64,000 bases of DNA, from the NCBI GenBank assembly GCA_945905815.1, contig CAMDQH010000001.1, forward strand, positions 62,001 to 126,000. Reading direction: 5' to 3'. Positions 1-8,935 of the stretch are shown here, piece by piece (the first letter of the stretch is position 1; every line of letters begins with the position of its first letter). Source of the DNA: Bacteriovorax stolpii (GTDB taxonomy: Bacteria; Bdellovibrionota; Bacteriovoracia; Bacteriovoracales; Bacteriovoracaceae). A program made the position numbers and the translations under genes. The notes beneath the pieces were generated by a model. It was given only the letters and a program-made list of their open reading frames with translations, did no database searches and had not been told where the DNA came from.

Positions 1-537
1 TAGAAGTTCCTCATCGACTAATTTCATCGCTGCTAGCATTCGGCTAAAAAGTTCAGCTGTTTTATAAGCGAAAGCAGGAAGCAATTGATTGATAAAATCG
101 CTTTGAAGCTCTGCTTGAAAATCCTCGAAACTTCTAAAAGTCTCTGGAACAAACATAATTCTAACTTTTCCAGGTGCTTTCATTTTAAGGCAAATATCTA
201 AGATTCTGTCTTCAACTGTTAGGTCTTTTTTAAGGTCAGAAAATTGAGCATATTGAGGGATACCTTCCCAAGTAGGCTCTGGCTTAACTCCAATCTCGCC
301 GCCAGAAATTTTAATTGTAGCCGCTGGATTATCACCTAATTTCTCCTGAGCATATCGCTCAAGTGACTCCATGACCTGAGTTTTCTCAGAAAACTGGGTA
401 GCCGCAAGCTTATTTGCAACCTTTCTTGGGATCATCTTCTGAACCCATGCCACTTGGCCAAACAGTGCCTCACCAAACGATGTGGGTGCTTGAGGATTGC
501 GCATTTTCAATAAATTTTGCTTAAACAAGTCGTCCAT
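1..537 (-). CDS. hypothetical protein, 3' end beyond the window
   Basis: An open frame runs on the minus strand from an ATG at 537 off the left edge with no stop, which is why the ORF track omits it. The visible 179 residues begin MDDLFKQNLLKMRNP and end VDEELL. The protein looks soluble, with no signal peptide or membrane segment, mixed charge and an amphipathic-helix feel in the last 40 residues. A second in-frame ATG lies 15 bases upstream at 552; neither start has a strong Shine-Dalgarno sequence. I do not recognise the family. It diverges from the small zinc-ribbon gene at 636. Confidence 0.6.
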   Translation of the reverse strand, partial: MDDLFKQNLLKMRNPQAPTSFGEALFGQVAWVQKMIPRKVANKLAATQFSEKTQVMESLERYAQEKLGDNPAATIKISGGEIGVKPEPTWEGIPQYAQFSDLKKDLTVEDRILDICLKMKAPGKVRIMFVPETFRSFEDFQAELQSDFINQLLPAFAYKTAELFSRMLAAMKLVDEELL

Positions 538-635
538 AACTATTCTTAGCATAAACTGGCCGATATTTCCTAGCCATAATAAACCTCAGCTCACAGCTTC
601 AATCCTCCGAGAAAGTCTCTAAGTGAGGAGAATAT

Positions 636-845
636 ATGTCTGACATTGATTTTAAGTTTGAAAATTTTGAAGAATACTTTGGTGGAGCTGAGCAAGTTAA
701 GAAAACTATGGACGATTGCAAAGTCTGTGGTTCTAAGCTTCTTCTTTCTCATATGCCAGATTACAAAAATTTATTGGTACAGGAAACGGCTCGATGTATG
801 GATTGTGGCTGTGGAAATCGACGAGTCATTCACATTCTAAATTAA
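636..845 (+). CDS. small zinc-ribbon protein
   Basis: A 69-residue acidic protein with CKVC at residues 28-31 and CMDCGC at 54-59, the spacing of a small treble-clef or zinc-ribbon fold that would bind one zinc ion. The start is supported by a GAGGAG sequence about six bases before the ATG. No catalytic residues are evident, so a nucleic-acid or protein contact role is inferred only from the zinc motif. The last four bases overlap the stop of the convergent uvrC. Its overlapping frame at 646 is a shadow. Confidence 0.75.
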   Translation: MSDIDFKFENFEEYFGGAEQVKKTMDDCKVCGSKLLLSHMPDYKNLLVQETARCMDCGCGNRRVIHILN

Positions 846-2710
846 TTATCACTGTCTTCATGCAAGTAAGCTCTAAGTGCTTTTGCCTGAGGACTTTTGA
901 TTCCAAAATAATTCATTAAATCATTAACTGAATAATTTTTTAATTCTTCTTGAGTCATGGACAAGTTCATCAGAACTTTTTTCTTTGCCTCTTCACCTAA
1001 GCCTTTTACGTCATCTACCCACGTAGATAAAACTCTTTTTGATTCGGCTTTATGATGAAGTTTCCTCGAGAAACGATGGGCTTCATCTCTCATAGTAACA
1101 ATAATTTTAAAAAGTGATGGGCACTTCGTAAGAATATAAGGATTTAATCGTCCAGGTATAATAAGTCTTTCCTCAGACCGCACAACCTCGGTAGCTCTTA
1201 AATTTCCAGAGGTAAGGTCCTTAGATTTTGCGATTCCAACCACTGGTAATTCAATTTTTAATTCATTCAAAACTGCCATCACGGTATTAACTTGGGCGAC
1301 CCCTCCATCAATAACTAAAACATCTGGTAGATCACCATGAACAACACGCCTTGATATAACTTCTCTCATCATAGCAAAGTCATTATTACCTTCAGGAAGA
1401 ACCTGAAGATGATAATAGCGATACTTGCTTTTGTCTGCCTTCCCTTCTTCAAACACAATCTGTGCAGCAGTAGGCGATTGTCCCTGCCAAATGGCAACAT
1501 CATAGCATTCAAGAATTCGTGGTCGCTCTTTAAGATTTAAAAGATCCTTCAATTTATTGAGTCCAATGAAAACACTGTCCAAATTTGCCATACGAACACG
1601 TTGCGTTTCTTCAGCATGTTTACGACTCATTTCAATTAATGGCTGGTACTTTTTCGACAACCCCTGAACTTTATCAACTCCAAAAGTTCTCAAGGCTTCG
1701 GACATATCAATAATCTCATTTTCTTCAAAATCCAAAACAACCATATCGGGAGTTATCTCTTCAGGATCAGAATAGTATTGAACAATTTTGGATAAAATCT
1801 CCTGATCAATTTCTTCAATCACTTCGCCTTTCACAAAATTAAAATTTTTATGCCCTAAAAGTAAACCCGAACGGATCATGTAAACGGTCATATCAACTTC
1901 TTCACTTCCATTCCAATATGACCAGACATCAATATTTTTGTCGGTTTGGAGTGACTCAACTTTTTGATCGTATGACTTTTGTAAAAACTCGTCTAAAAGC
2001 AATATGTGGTCACGAATAATCGCCGCCATTTCAAATTCTTCATTTTCGGAATACTGCTTCATCTTGTCTTCAAGACGTTGAATGGCGCGTTTAGCTTTTA
2101 TGGGCCCCTGAAAAAATCCAATCGCAGTATTCAGCACTTCCTCGTACTGTTTTTCATCAATTAAGCCAACACATGGAGCCAAACATTGTTTCATTTGATA
2201 AAGCAAACAAGGGGTCTTGCGACTTTTGAATTCACTTAAAGAACAATCCCTAAGTCCGAACGACTTAGTGAGCACCCTCATAATCATGGAAATATTAGAG
2301 CCTGTAGGGTATGGCCCATAGAGCTCCTTGCCTTTGGCTTTCTTAGGTCGTCTCACATATTCAATTCTCGGAAATGGCTCATTTCTGTTTATGAGAACAT
2401 AGGGGTAACTTCTATCATCGCGTAAACGAATGTTGTATTTTGGCGAATGTTCTTTAATGAGATTGTTTTCTAAAATAAATGACTCAGCGTCAGAACGGGT
2501 AATAATAAAATCAAAACTCTCAACATGACCCACCATGTATTCGGTCTTCAAGCCTTTAGCTGATTTATTAAAGTAGGAAATGACCCTGGATTTTAGTTTT
2601 TTTGCCTTTCCAACGTAAATCACCCGACTATTCTTGTCTTTCATCAAGTAACATCCCGCTTCTTGCGGTAGGGATTGGGCCTTCTTAAGTAGTTCGTCGT
2701 TCTTCGTCAT
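842..2710 (-). CDS. uvrC: UvrABC system protein C (excinuclease subunit)
   Basis: 622 residues, close to the usual 600-620 of UvrC, the nuclease that cuts on both sides of a lesion after UvrA/UvrB recognition. An N-terminal GIY-YIG nuclease domain (about residues 13-92, with CYLMKD and IYVGKAKKLKSR) is followed by a Cys-containing linker, a UVR motif near 205-240 (AIQRLEDKMKQYSENEEFEMAA) that contacts UvrB, the RNase-H-like second nuclease (about 380-540, including VLVIDGG) and a C-terminal helix-hairpin-helix region. It stands alone here, with uvrA and uvrB not in the window, and is flanked by two zinc-ribbon genes. Assignment is firm. Confidence 0.97.
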   Translation of the reverse strand: MTKNDELLKKAQSLPQEAGCYLMKDKNSRVIYVGKAKKLKSRVISYFNKSAKGLKTEYMVGHVESFDFIITRSDAESFILENNLIKEHSPKYNIRLRDDRSYPYVLINRNEPFPRIEYVRRPKKAKGKELYGPYPTGSNISMIMRVLTKSFGLRDCSLSEFKSRKTPCLLYQMKQCLAPCVGLIDEKQYEEVLNTAIGFFQGPIKAKRAIQRLEDKMKQYSENEEFEMAAIIRDHILLLDEFLQKSYDQKVESLQTDKNIDVWSYWNGSEEVDMTVYMIRSGLLLGHKNFNFVKGEVIEEIDQEILSKIVQYYSDPEEITPDMVVLDFEENEIIDMSEALRTFGVDKVQGLSKKYQPLIEMSRKHAEETQRVRMANLDSVFIGLNKLKDLLNLKERPRILECYDVAIWQGQSPTAAQIVFEEGKADKSKYRYYHLQVLPEGNNDFAMMREVISRRVVHGDLPDVLVIDGGVAQVNTVMAVLNELKIELPVVGIAKSKDLTSGNLRATEVVRSEERLIIPGRLNPYILTKCPSLFKIIVTMRDEAHRFSRKLHHKAESKRVLSTWVDDVKGLGEEAKKKVLMNLSMTQEELKNYSVNDLMNYFGIKSPQAKALRAYLHEDSDN

Positions 2711-2818
2711 AGTTAGTTAGCTTTACTGATAACGCTCTCCTAGGGTATACTAGATAGATTATGCCCCATTATGAAGCGTCATTTGTGTTCGCCTCAATGA
2801 TAAACTAAAAGGAAAATT

Positions 2819-3235
2819 ATGTCCCAGTTAACAGTTGGCAAGGATGTGCTCTCGTATTGCACAAAGTGTAAACTAAACCTAGGCCACATTATAGTTGCGA
2901 TGAAAGATGTTAAGCATATTGCTAAAGTTAAATGCAATACTTGTGGCACACTTCAAGCTTATAAAGACCCTTCCATTTCTTCTAAGCAAAACAAAACTCG
3001 TACTAAAAAAACGTTAATGACTCCGTCTAAAATCATTTCTGTTTCTGAATTGTGGATGGAGAAGATGTCGAGTACAAAGAAAAAATCAACACCTTACGCT
3101 ATGGATGCCCATTTTGTTAAAGGCGACATCATTGACCATACAAAATTTGGTCCTGGTATCGTTGAAAAAGTTGTCGATGATAAAATTGAAGTTATTTTCC
3201 GACACGAAATTAAAACTCTGGTTCATAACAAATAA
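2819..3235 (+). CDS. zinc-ribbon protein with UvrD/PcrA-like C-terminal Tudor motif
   Basis: 138 residues. The N-terminus has CTKC at 14-17 and CNTC at 39-42, a four-cysteine zinc ribbon. A basic Lys/Ser/Thr linker (about 50-90) follows, then residues 101-138 read GDIIDHTKFGPGIVEKV and IKTLVHNK. That tail resembles the small Tudor-like module at the end of UvrD/PcrA helicases (pattern GDxVxHxxFGxGxVxxV...V.F...KxL), which in PcrA binds RNA polymerase. The pattern match is direct; an RNA-polymerase or nucleic-acid contact is inference. It has an AAGGAAAATT leader and is followed by a strong terminator. It diverges from uvrC. Confidence 0.8.
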   Translation: MSQLTVGKDVLSYCTKCKLNLGHIIVAMKDVKHIAKVKCNTCGTLQAYKDPSISSKQNKTRTKKTLMTPSKIISVSELWMEKMSSTKKKSTPYAMDAHFVKGDIIDHTKFGPGIVEKVVDDKIEVIFRHEIKTLVHNK

Positions 3236-3265
3236 AAAAATGGGAGACTCGGTCTCCCTTTTTTT
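3234..3265 (+). terminator. Rho-independent terminator
   Basis: A seven-pair stem GGGAGAC-TCG-GTCTCCC is followed by seven T residues directly downstream of the zinc-ribbon/Tudor gene. The A-run before the stem could let it also serve the convergent gene at 3268-3603. Confidence 0.85.
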
Positions 3266-3267
3266 GC

Positions 3268-3603
3268 CTACGTATATCGACTCCCCTGACCGTCTTCCAA
3301 ATCATTTTCATCTTCGAGCTCATAATCAAGATTTGTGGTTACTTCATCAAAGAAATAAGACTTATCTTGCATGGATGCATCTTCATTATCCCAGACTAAA
3401 TCCTGAGCATCAGTATGAGATAGTTTCGTTCTAGGTGCAGTTGAAACTTGATCATCAGGAGCAAACTCATAAATATCTCCTTGAGATAACTCTGATTCAT
3501 CTGAAGTATTTCTCTCAACGTTAGAATGTAATCTTTCTAAAAAGTGTTTTACCCCACCCTTGAGGTCCTGGAATTTTTCACGAATTTCATTTGCATAAAT
3601 CAT
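3268..3603 (-). CDS. hypothetical acidic protein
   Basis: 111 residues, beginning MIYANEIREKF with a strong AGGAGG six bases upstream of the ATG, so the start is well supported. The N-terminal 30 residues look helical and the remainder is acidic, Ser/Asp/Glu-rich and probably disordered. No motif, signal peptide or membrane segment was recognised. It converges on the terminator at 3234-3265 and is followed upstream by the Gly-rich secreted protein, transcribed the same way but separated by its own terminator. Confidence 0.65.
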   Translation of the reverse strand: MIYANEIREKFQDLKGGVKHFLERLHSNVERNTSDESELSQGDIYEFAPDDQVSTAPRTKLSHTDAQDLVWDNEDASMQDKSYFFDEVTTNLDYELEDENDLEDGQGSRYT

Positions 3604-3700
3604 ATAGTCCTCCTGCTGTTAAAAGTATTAACAAGCATAAGTCATGCCAATACAGGATAAGCTAAGAGGGGGTAAAAGTGGTGTGAGGAAAAGTTCCCCA

Positions 3701-3729
3701 AAATAAAAGGGACATCCGAAGATGTCCCT
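3701..3729 (-). terminator. Rho-independent terminator with UUCG loop
   Basis: On the minus strand GGGACATC-TTCG-GATGTCCC is a perfect eight-pair stem closed by a stable C(UUCG)G tetraloop and followed by TTTTATTTT. It lies 28 bases after the stop of the Gly-rich gene. Confidence 0.88.
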
Positions 3730-3756
3730 GAGTTAATCATTTAATTTAAATCGTTC

Positions 3757-5781
3757 TTACCAACCGCCGCCCCATCCAGCATTGAAATTGATACCCGCGT
3801 TCATTGGACCGAAACCAGCCCCACCGCCGTATCCTCCACCATAGCCACCACCGTATCCGCCTCCAGATCCCATCTGGTAAGCAACACCTTGTCCTTGAAG
3901 TGATTGATCATATCCTGAAGTCTGTTGACTTGCGTTCCAGTAATTTTGTTGTCCACCCCATTGTCCAGTACCAGATCCCCAGCCACCTTGACCGTATCCA
4001 CCACCGTTGTATCCGCCGCCATTATAGCCACCTTGAGCGTATCCACCGTTAAAACCACCAGCGACTGAAATACCGTTGACCATACCGCCACCCTGGTATC
4101 CGCCTTGAGCGTATCCACCAGCATATCCGCCTTGAGCGTATCCACCAGCAAATCCGCCTTGTGCAATTCCGCCAACAATTCCACCAACGATTCCGCCTTG
4201 AAATCCACCTTGAGCGTAACCACCAGCATATCCGCCTTGAGCGTAACCACCAGCATATCCGCCTTGAGCGTAACCACCAGCATATCCGCCTTGGCCAATT
4301 CCGCCGACAGCACCACCAATCATTCCGCCCATTCCGCCCATTCCGTAAGGATTATAACCACCGTAAGGACCCATCATGCCGCCAAGATATCCATTAGAAT
4401 ATCCAGCACCATTCCAAGCACCCATCATTCCGTTACCCATACCACCAAACTGATTCAACTGAAAACCATTACAGCCCATAGCTGCTTGTTGTTCAGGAGA
4501 TACCGCCGGCAATTCTTGAGAAACTGTATATTGAAGATAATTATTATTATTAAGCTGACACTGTTCAAATCCTACTGAAGCAGCACCTGCCCATGCCTCT
4601 TGTCCTTGAACATATGCTTGTCCATTGAAGTAGGACTGGGCCACGCCTCCCGCACTTACAAATAGACCTGTGAGAGCATCACCAATCCAACTATTATCTT
4701 TTCTCTTACCGCCACCACCGCAGTTTACGCAGTCACCATAATAACGACTTTGAACATCGTTCATATGATCTCCGCCCATACATCCCGCAGCGTTTCCGCT
4801 CGAAGAACACTGAAAGCGAGTATTATTCATTAACCATGCATCACATTTTTTTTGATCTCTTCTTTTACCTGTCTGACAAAATGAAGGGAGTGCGAGACCA
4901 GAGTTTGTGTTTCCACCAGCATTAATCACAACTGTTCCACTGCCGTTGCCTGAACCTGAAGTTGCACCCGAAACTGTACCGCCGACAACTACAACACCAC
5001 CGGCACTTGTTGATGAACCATTTGGACAAAGACCACCTGTGCCTGAACCAGTTCTACTTACAATGGCACCAGTTTTAATGTCATAACAAATGATCTCGCC
5101 GGTTTTCACCTGGACACCACCGACATGAACATCTTTTTTGCTGCTCGGTTTTCCACCTGGAATTTTTGACCAATCAACAATCAAGTCTCCACCATTTTCA
5201 GAAGAATATCTCTCAATACATTCACGACATTTTTTTCTTTCTGTTCCTTCTCTCCCAGTTAGCCACTGCTTCTTACAGTATTTAGCGCATGGGTGGCTTC
5301 CAGACAGAACACCTGAAAGTACGTACTCACAACGGATACCACCGGAACCATCTTCAGAACCTGAAGCCGCGCCCGAAACAGAACCTGAAGTTGAGCCACT
5401 GGTTGAACCTGATGTTGAGCCACTTGTTGAACCTGATGTTGATCCACTGGTTGAACCTGATGTTGATCCACTGGTTACCCCAGAGCTAGATCCACCAGTC
5501 GCCACTACAACACCACATATTTTTAAAACGGCCTTGGCACAGCCAGCAGGAATTGTTTCTGATTTAATATCAACATCACAGGTAGTTCCACCTGGCCGGC
5601 TATCAATTGAGCAACTACTCGTCACACAAGTCTGACCCGTTCCAGGATCTACAGTTGCGGTGGGAGTATATTCAATCTTTCCTGCTTTACTCTGACAAAA
5701 GGAGTAAATATCCTCCGCCAGTCCTGCCCAGACTGAGCCTGAGAGTAGAGTTAAGAGGATAAAGGCTAATTTTTTATTCAT
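3757..5781 (-). CDS. secreted Gly-rich repeat protein
   Basis: About 674 residues from the chosen ATG at 5781, where MNKKLAFILLTLLSGSVWA is a clean signal peptide preceded by AGGA. The track start at 5808 is a GTG that would put nine residues before it. The mature protein has a Cys-containing N-terminal part, a (GSTS)n linker of about 30 residues, two further Cys-rich segments, and a C-terminal third dominated by Gly, Tyr, Gln and Met with repeated QGGYAGGYA units. Such composition suggests an exported, flexible, possibly self-associating surface or matrix protein; no enzyme domain is visible. Long shadow ORFs on both strands arise from the repeats. Confidence 0.85.
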   Translation of the reverse strand: MNKKLAFILLTLLSGSVWAGLAEDIYSFCQSKAGKIEYTPTATVDPGTGQTCVTSSCSIDSRPGGTTCDVDIKSETIPAGCAKAVLKICGVVVATGGSSSGVTSGSTSGSTSGSTSGSTSGSTSGSTSGSTSGSVSGAASGSEDGSGGIRCEYVLSGVLSGSHPCAKYCKKQWLTGREGTERKKCRECIERYSSENGGDLIVDWSKIPGGKPSSKKDVHVGGVQVKTGEIICYDIKTGAIVSRTGSGTGGLCPNGSSTSAGGVVVVGGTVSGATSGSGNGSGTVVINAGGNTNSGLALPSFCQTGKRRDQKKCDAWLMNNTRFQCSSSGNAAGCMGGDHMNDVQSRYYGDCVNCGGGGKRKDNSWIGDALTGLFVSAGGVAQSYFNGQAYVQGQEAWAGAASVGFEQCQLNNNNYLQYTVSQELPAVSPEQQAAMGCNGFQLNQFGGMGNGMMGAWNGAGYSNGYLGGMMGPYGGYNPYGMGGMGGMIGGAVGGIGQGGYAGGYAQGGYAGGYAQGGYAGGYAQGGFQGGIVGGIVGGIAQGGFAGGYAQGGYAGGYAQGGYQGGGMVNGISVAGGFNGGYAQGGYNGGGYNGGGYGQGGWGSGTGQWGGQQNYWNASQQTSGYDQSLQGQGVAYQMGSGGGYGGGYGGGYGGGAGFGPMNAGINFNAGWGGGW
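4105..4300 (-). repeat. in-gene tandem repeats encoding GGYAQGGYA units
   Basis: The plus strand shows CAGCATATCCGCCTTGAGCG recurring with small variants every 24-30 bases. On the coding strand this encodes the repeated Gly-Gly-Tyr-Ala-Gln units of the secreted Gly-rich protein. Unit number could vary by slippage. Confidence 0.75.
5385..5475 (-). repeat. in-gene 12/24-base repeats encoding GSTS linker
   Basis: Repeated GAACCTGATGTTGATCCACT-type units, with GTTGAGCCACTTG variants, encode the GSTSGSTSGSTSG linker of the same secreted protein. The repeats are nearly identical at DNA level, which suggests recent expansion. Confidence 0.75.
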
Positions 5782-5985
5782 ATGTCCTACCCAATTTATG
5801 TTCTCCACTTATATTCTGGAGAATTTCTTACTTTAAATCATAACACTTGATAGAAATGGGGCATGTCTGGGCAAAAAACTCCAAACCAGACCCCACCTTC
5901 ATGTTCATATCGGCAGAAGGGCCCCAGGACTTTAGTGTTACTATTGCTGGTTTTTTTTAATAATTTGCAGTAATCTCAATCTGTT

Positions 5986-6570
5986 ATGGAAATTCTTACG
6001 TCTCATCTTCTGGAATGGTTTATTTTGATTACCCTTTTGGGTAGCGCGATTTATACCCTGAAAATTATCGGACAAGAGAGGTCTACTTTTAGAGACGATT
6101 CATACGAGGTCCAGTTTGGTGATCTCTCGTTAATGATTCCGAATTGGTGGACTCTCTCCGAACAATCGCAAACTCAATTAAAGTTTGAAAGAACAGATAG
6201 TCGCTATGACTGGTATTCACACTTTACCTATTTTCCAGATCACGAAGGAAAAACATTACCTCTTATTCTCGAAGAAAAATTAAATCAGGATGGGCTTGAA
6301 TTTGATAAGGATGTTGTTTTTGAAACAGACTCAAGAGTACTTTTTCGTGATGATAAAATTCAGGAAGCTTTCCAAGAAGTTATTCGAGTGGAAGGGCAGG
6401 CAACTCAAAACATTGAAGATCGCATCTATTATGATGTATATTTAATGCGCAGATTGAATGATAAGGGCTATTTTATTTTTGAAAGTCGAAGTTCAGTACT
6501 AAATGGGCTCGTAGAAGGCCCATATTTTGAAGAGAGTCTATCGGAACTAAGTTTCATCCGTGAGTCTTAG
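5986..6570 (+). CDS. hypothetical membrane-anchored protein
   Basis: 194 residues with one N-terminal hydrophobic segment (about 8-27, WFILITLLGSAIYTL) and a soluble remainder with alternating hydrophobic and charged stretches suggesting beta structure. It is probably a signal-anchor protein with an exposed domain. There is no recognisable family motif and no good Shine-Dalgarno before the ATG. It ends near a short GC hairpin shared with the convergent gene at 6612. Confidence 0.65.
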   Translation: MEILTSHLLEWFILITLLGSAIYTLKIIGQERSTFRDDSYEVQFGDLSLMIPNWWTLSEQSQTQLKFERTDSRYDWYSHFTYFPDHEGKTLPLILEEKLNQDGLEFDKDVVFETDSRVLFRDDKIQEAFQEVIRVEGQATQNIEDRIYYDVYLMRRLNDKGYFIFESRSSVLNGLVEGPYFEESLSELSFIRES

Positions 6571-6611
6571 TTCCGCTAAACTTATATTGCGTCCAGAGGA
6601 CGCATCAATAA

Positions 6612-7055
6612 TTAGTTACGCTTAGGCGCAAAACCGCGAATTCTATCTATTACAAAATCAATTATTTCTTCATCAGATGAGAACACATCTTCAACGAGCT
6701 CGTTCGAAAGAAGAAAATTCTTCACACGAATTGCGATATTATGAAGAGATTCCATTAAATAAAGTCCGCCAATGTTTTCACCATTAAAAGACTTAATGAT
6801 TTCCTTGCGAGCATGGTTAAACATTTCTGTTTCAGTAATGTCGCCAGGAATATCTTCGCCGAATTTTTCTTCGACTTCTTCAATTGCCTGTTCTTTAATG
6901 TTTTCATCAGTAGCAAAGCTGACACCGTACTCAGTAGCAAGAGCTTCAATCAAATCAGCACGGGAATCGGCAGCAAAATCTATCATTTCGGCTTGTTTAA
7001 GGTGATTGATCGTGTATGACGACAGCCCCTTAAGCGTTTCAAAATCAGTTTTCAT
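6612..7055 (-). CDS. hypothetical helical acidic protein
   Basis: 147 residues, strongly acidic and predicted helical throughout, with no Cys, signal peptide or membrane segment. The tail FVIDRIRGFAPKRN and the helical layout are faintly reminiscent of the DUF507 family found in related bacteria, but the match is too weak to claim. It sits downstream of murJ on the same strand with a 78-base gap, so it may share that transcript. Confidence 0.65.
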   Translation of the reverse strand: MKTDFETLKGLSSYTINHLKQAEMIDFAADSRADLIEALATEYGVSFATDENIKEQAIEEVEEKFGEDIPGDITETEMFNHARKEIIKSFNGENIGGLYLMESLHNIAIRVKNFLLSNELVEDVFSSDEEIIDFVIDRIRGFAPKRN

Positions 7056-7133
7056 CAGACATCCTTATATAGGTATTACCGTTTTAGAATAACCAAAAAG
7101 TGCTTGCCATACAAGTTAAAGCGTTGATTTATT

Positions 7134-8696
7134 TTACTTTCGTTTGAATTTTTTTGTTATTTTACCTACCAAAGCCATCACTGCCGCTCTCTCGCCAAGA
7201 ATTATCAATATTGCTCCGTACAGGAGCCCTACAGCACTAATTTGTGCTGCAACAATTAAACATTTCACCATCAATGGTTGAGTAAAAAATTCGACTTTTA
7301 GCCCAAAACTCACTATCAACGCAGAAACCAATGTTGCTGCGAAGACCTTAAGCACCTTCGGAGAAAAGAAAAAATCCCAATCCAGATCTAGATCCTTCTT
7401 CAGCATCCAGCTTTGGAAGCCTGCATTTACAAGCATCGATAAAGTTGTACCTAGCGCTAAAACCTTAAATCCATAGATCGGCGTCAAAAGTAGACAAAAT
7501 GTGATATTAAACCCAATGGACATAAGTGAAGCGATAACTGGAACTCTTTGACGATTGAGTGCATAAAAAGTCGGCACCCAGATTTTATTTAAACTATAGA
7601 AAGGCAAACCAAGGGCGTACATTCTCAAGGCCTCAGCTGTCATAATCGTGCTGTGCCTATCAAATTTCCCTCGCTCAAAAATCAAATTTACAATTTCTTC
7701 CGAGAAACAATATAAGATTGCCAAGGAAGGTAATACTGTCAAAAAAGAGAGATAGTAGCTCGACTTAAGTAGGTCTTTTGCTCCCTTTTCATCACCTTTT
7801 TTCCACGCCTCAGAAAAATGAACTAAATTTGAATTACCAATAGAAACAGAGAGGATCCCCACTGGAAGTTGAAACAATCTAAAACTATAGTTCAGCCAGG
7901 AAGTTGCACCTACTATCGTTCCCGTGGCCAAAATAGTGTTAATTAATAAATTAATTTGAGCAGCCGCAAAACCTATCATGCCTGGCCCAATCAGTTTAAC
8001 GACCTTAATCGCCCGAGGTGACCACAACTTTTTTGGCCACATGGGTTTAAAGCCATACTTATATAAGATAGGGAATTGTACAGCGGCTTGAACTAGGCCT
8101 CCTAACATGGCCCCAATACCTAAAGAGTAAACCGCAGGATAACCATGAGAATCTAAAAAACCACTCATTGTTAACATGACTAACACGCTGACGATGTTAA
8201 AAAATGCTGGCGCTAAAGAGGGAAGGAAAAATACTTTTAGTGAATTTAGAGCTCCCATAAAAAGAGCAGCTAGTGAAACGAAGGTCAGAAAAGGGGCCAT
8301 GATACGAGTGAGAACGACTGTTATGTGAAATTTTTCCGGATCTTTTGTAAATGAAGGAGCAAAGATTTCAATCAACTCAGGGGCAAAAATGCCTATCAAT
8401 AAACAGATTGTTCCAGTTGTAATCGTCAGTAGCCAAAAGAGTGTCCATAGAAGTTCGCGACTCTCTTCTTTTGATTCTTGGTTGGCCTCAACAAATGTAG
8501 GTACGAACGCAGAAGAAAAAGCTCCTTCAGCAAACAAGTCTCGGAGCAAATTTGGAATACGAAAAGCCACCAGAAAGGCATCAGTAATTCCTGATGCCCC
8601 AAAGTATGCGGCCATCACTTGTTCTCTCACTAGTCCGAGAATACGTGACATGAAAGTGGCAATCGCCATTTTAATTGTGGATTTAATAATCGACAT
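7134..8696 (-). CDS. murJ: lipid II flippase MurJ
   Basis: 520 residues, the normal MurJ/MviN length of about 510-530, with some 14 hydrophobic helices. The opening segment contains ATFMSRILGLVREQVMAAYF, matching the conserved first helix of the family; RIPNLLRDLFAEGAFSSAFV and the later YALNRQRVP segment are also family hallmarks. MurJ flips the lipid-linked peptidoglycan precursor across the inner membrane. No other cell-wall genes lie beside it. The assignment is firm. Confidence 0.96.
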   Translation of the reverse strand: MSIIKSTIKMAIATFMSRILGLVREQVMAAYFGASGITDAFLVAFRIPNLLRDLFAEGAFSSAFVPTFVEANQESKEESRELLWTLFWLLTITTGTICLLIGIFAPELIEIFAPSFTKDPEKFHITVVLTRIMAPFLTFVSLAALFMGALNSLKVFFLPSLAPAFFNIVSVLVMLTMSGFLDSHGYPAVYSLGIGAMLGGLVQAAVQFPILYKYGFKPMWPKKLWSPRAIKVVKLIGPGMIGFAAAQINLLINTILATGTIVGATSWLNYSFRLFQLPVGILSVSIGNSNLVHFSEAWKKGDEKGAKDLLKSSYYLSFLTVLPSLAILYCFSEEIVNLIFERGKFDRHSTIMTAEALRMYALGLPFYSLNKIWVPTFYALNRQRVPVIASLMSIGFNITFCLLLTPIYGFKVLALGTTLSMLVNAGFQSWMLKKDLDLDWDFFFSPKVLKVFAATLVSALIVSFGLKVEFFTQPLMVKCLIVAAQISAVGLLYGAILIILGERAAVMALVGKITKKFKRK

Positions 8697-8935
8697 CCGA
8701 ACATTTTCACTCAGAGCGTCTTCGTTGGAAATGAAAACTCTTACATTTTTGTACTTTTTTACTCAAGATTTGGTCCTGTTTTGCCCCTATAGCGCATGGG
8801 GGCAAGTGCTTTAAATGATAGATTCTTTTTTGTAAGAGACTTTTTGATACTGGTTATCTCTGTCATTTACTCTACAAAAGGCTAGTCGATGTTAGTAGAA
8901 ACTTACTTACAATCGTAGGGGCGAAGTTGATATGA

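Noticed and set aside
4105-4578. 157-residue plus-strand ORF in the Gly-rich gene
   Set aside because: It is a reading of the repeats on the opposite strand (Ser/Thr/Ala-rich periodic product) and has no ribosome-binding site.
5385-5475. CRISPR-like short repeats
   Set aside because: Repeats are contiguous, in frame and encode GSTS units; there are no spacers or cas genes.
6588-6604. TGCGTCC-AGA-GGACGCA hairpin between convergent genes
   Set aside because: Good stem but no T-run on either strand, so I did not call it a terminator.
8776-8808. Recurrent GCCCC/GGGGC motif (also near 2761, 5856, 10934, 40036)
   Set aside because: The copies differ in context, orientation and spacing, and I could not define a consistent promoter or operator.
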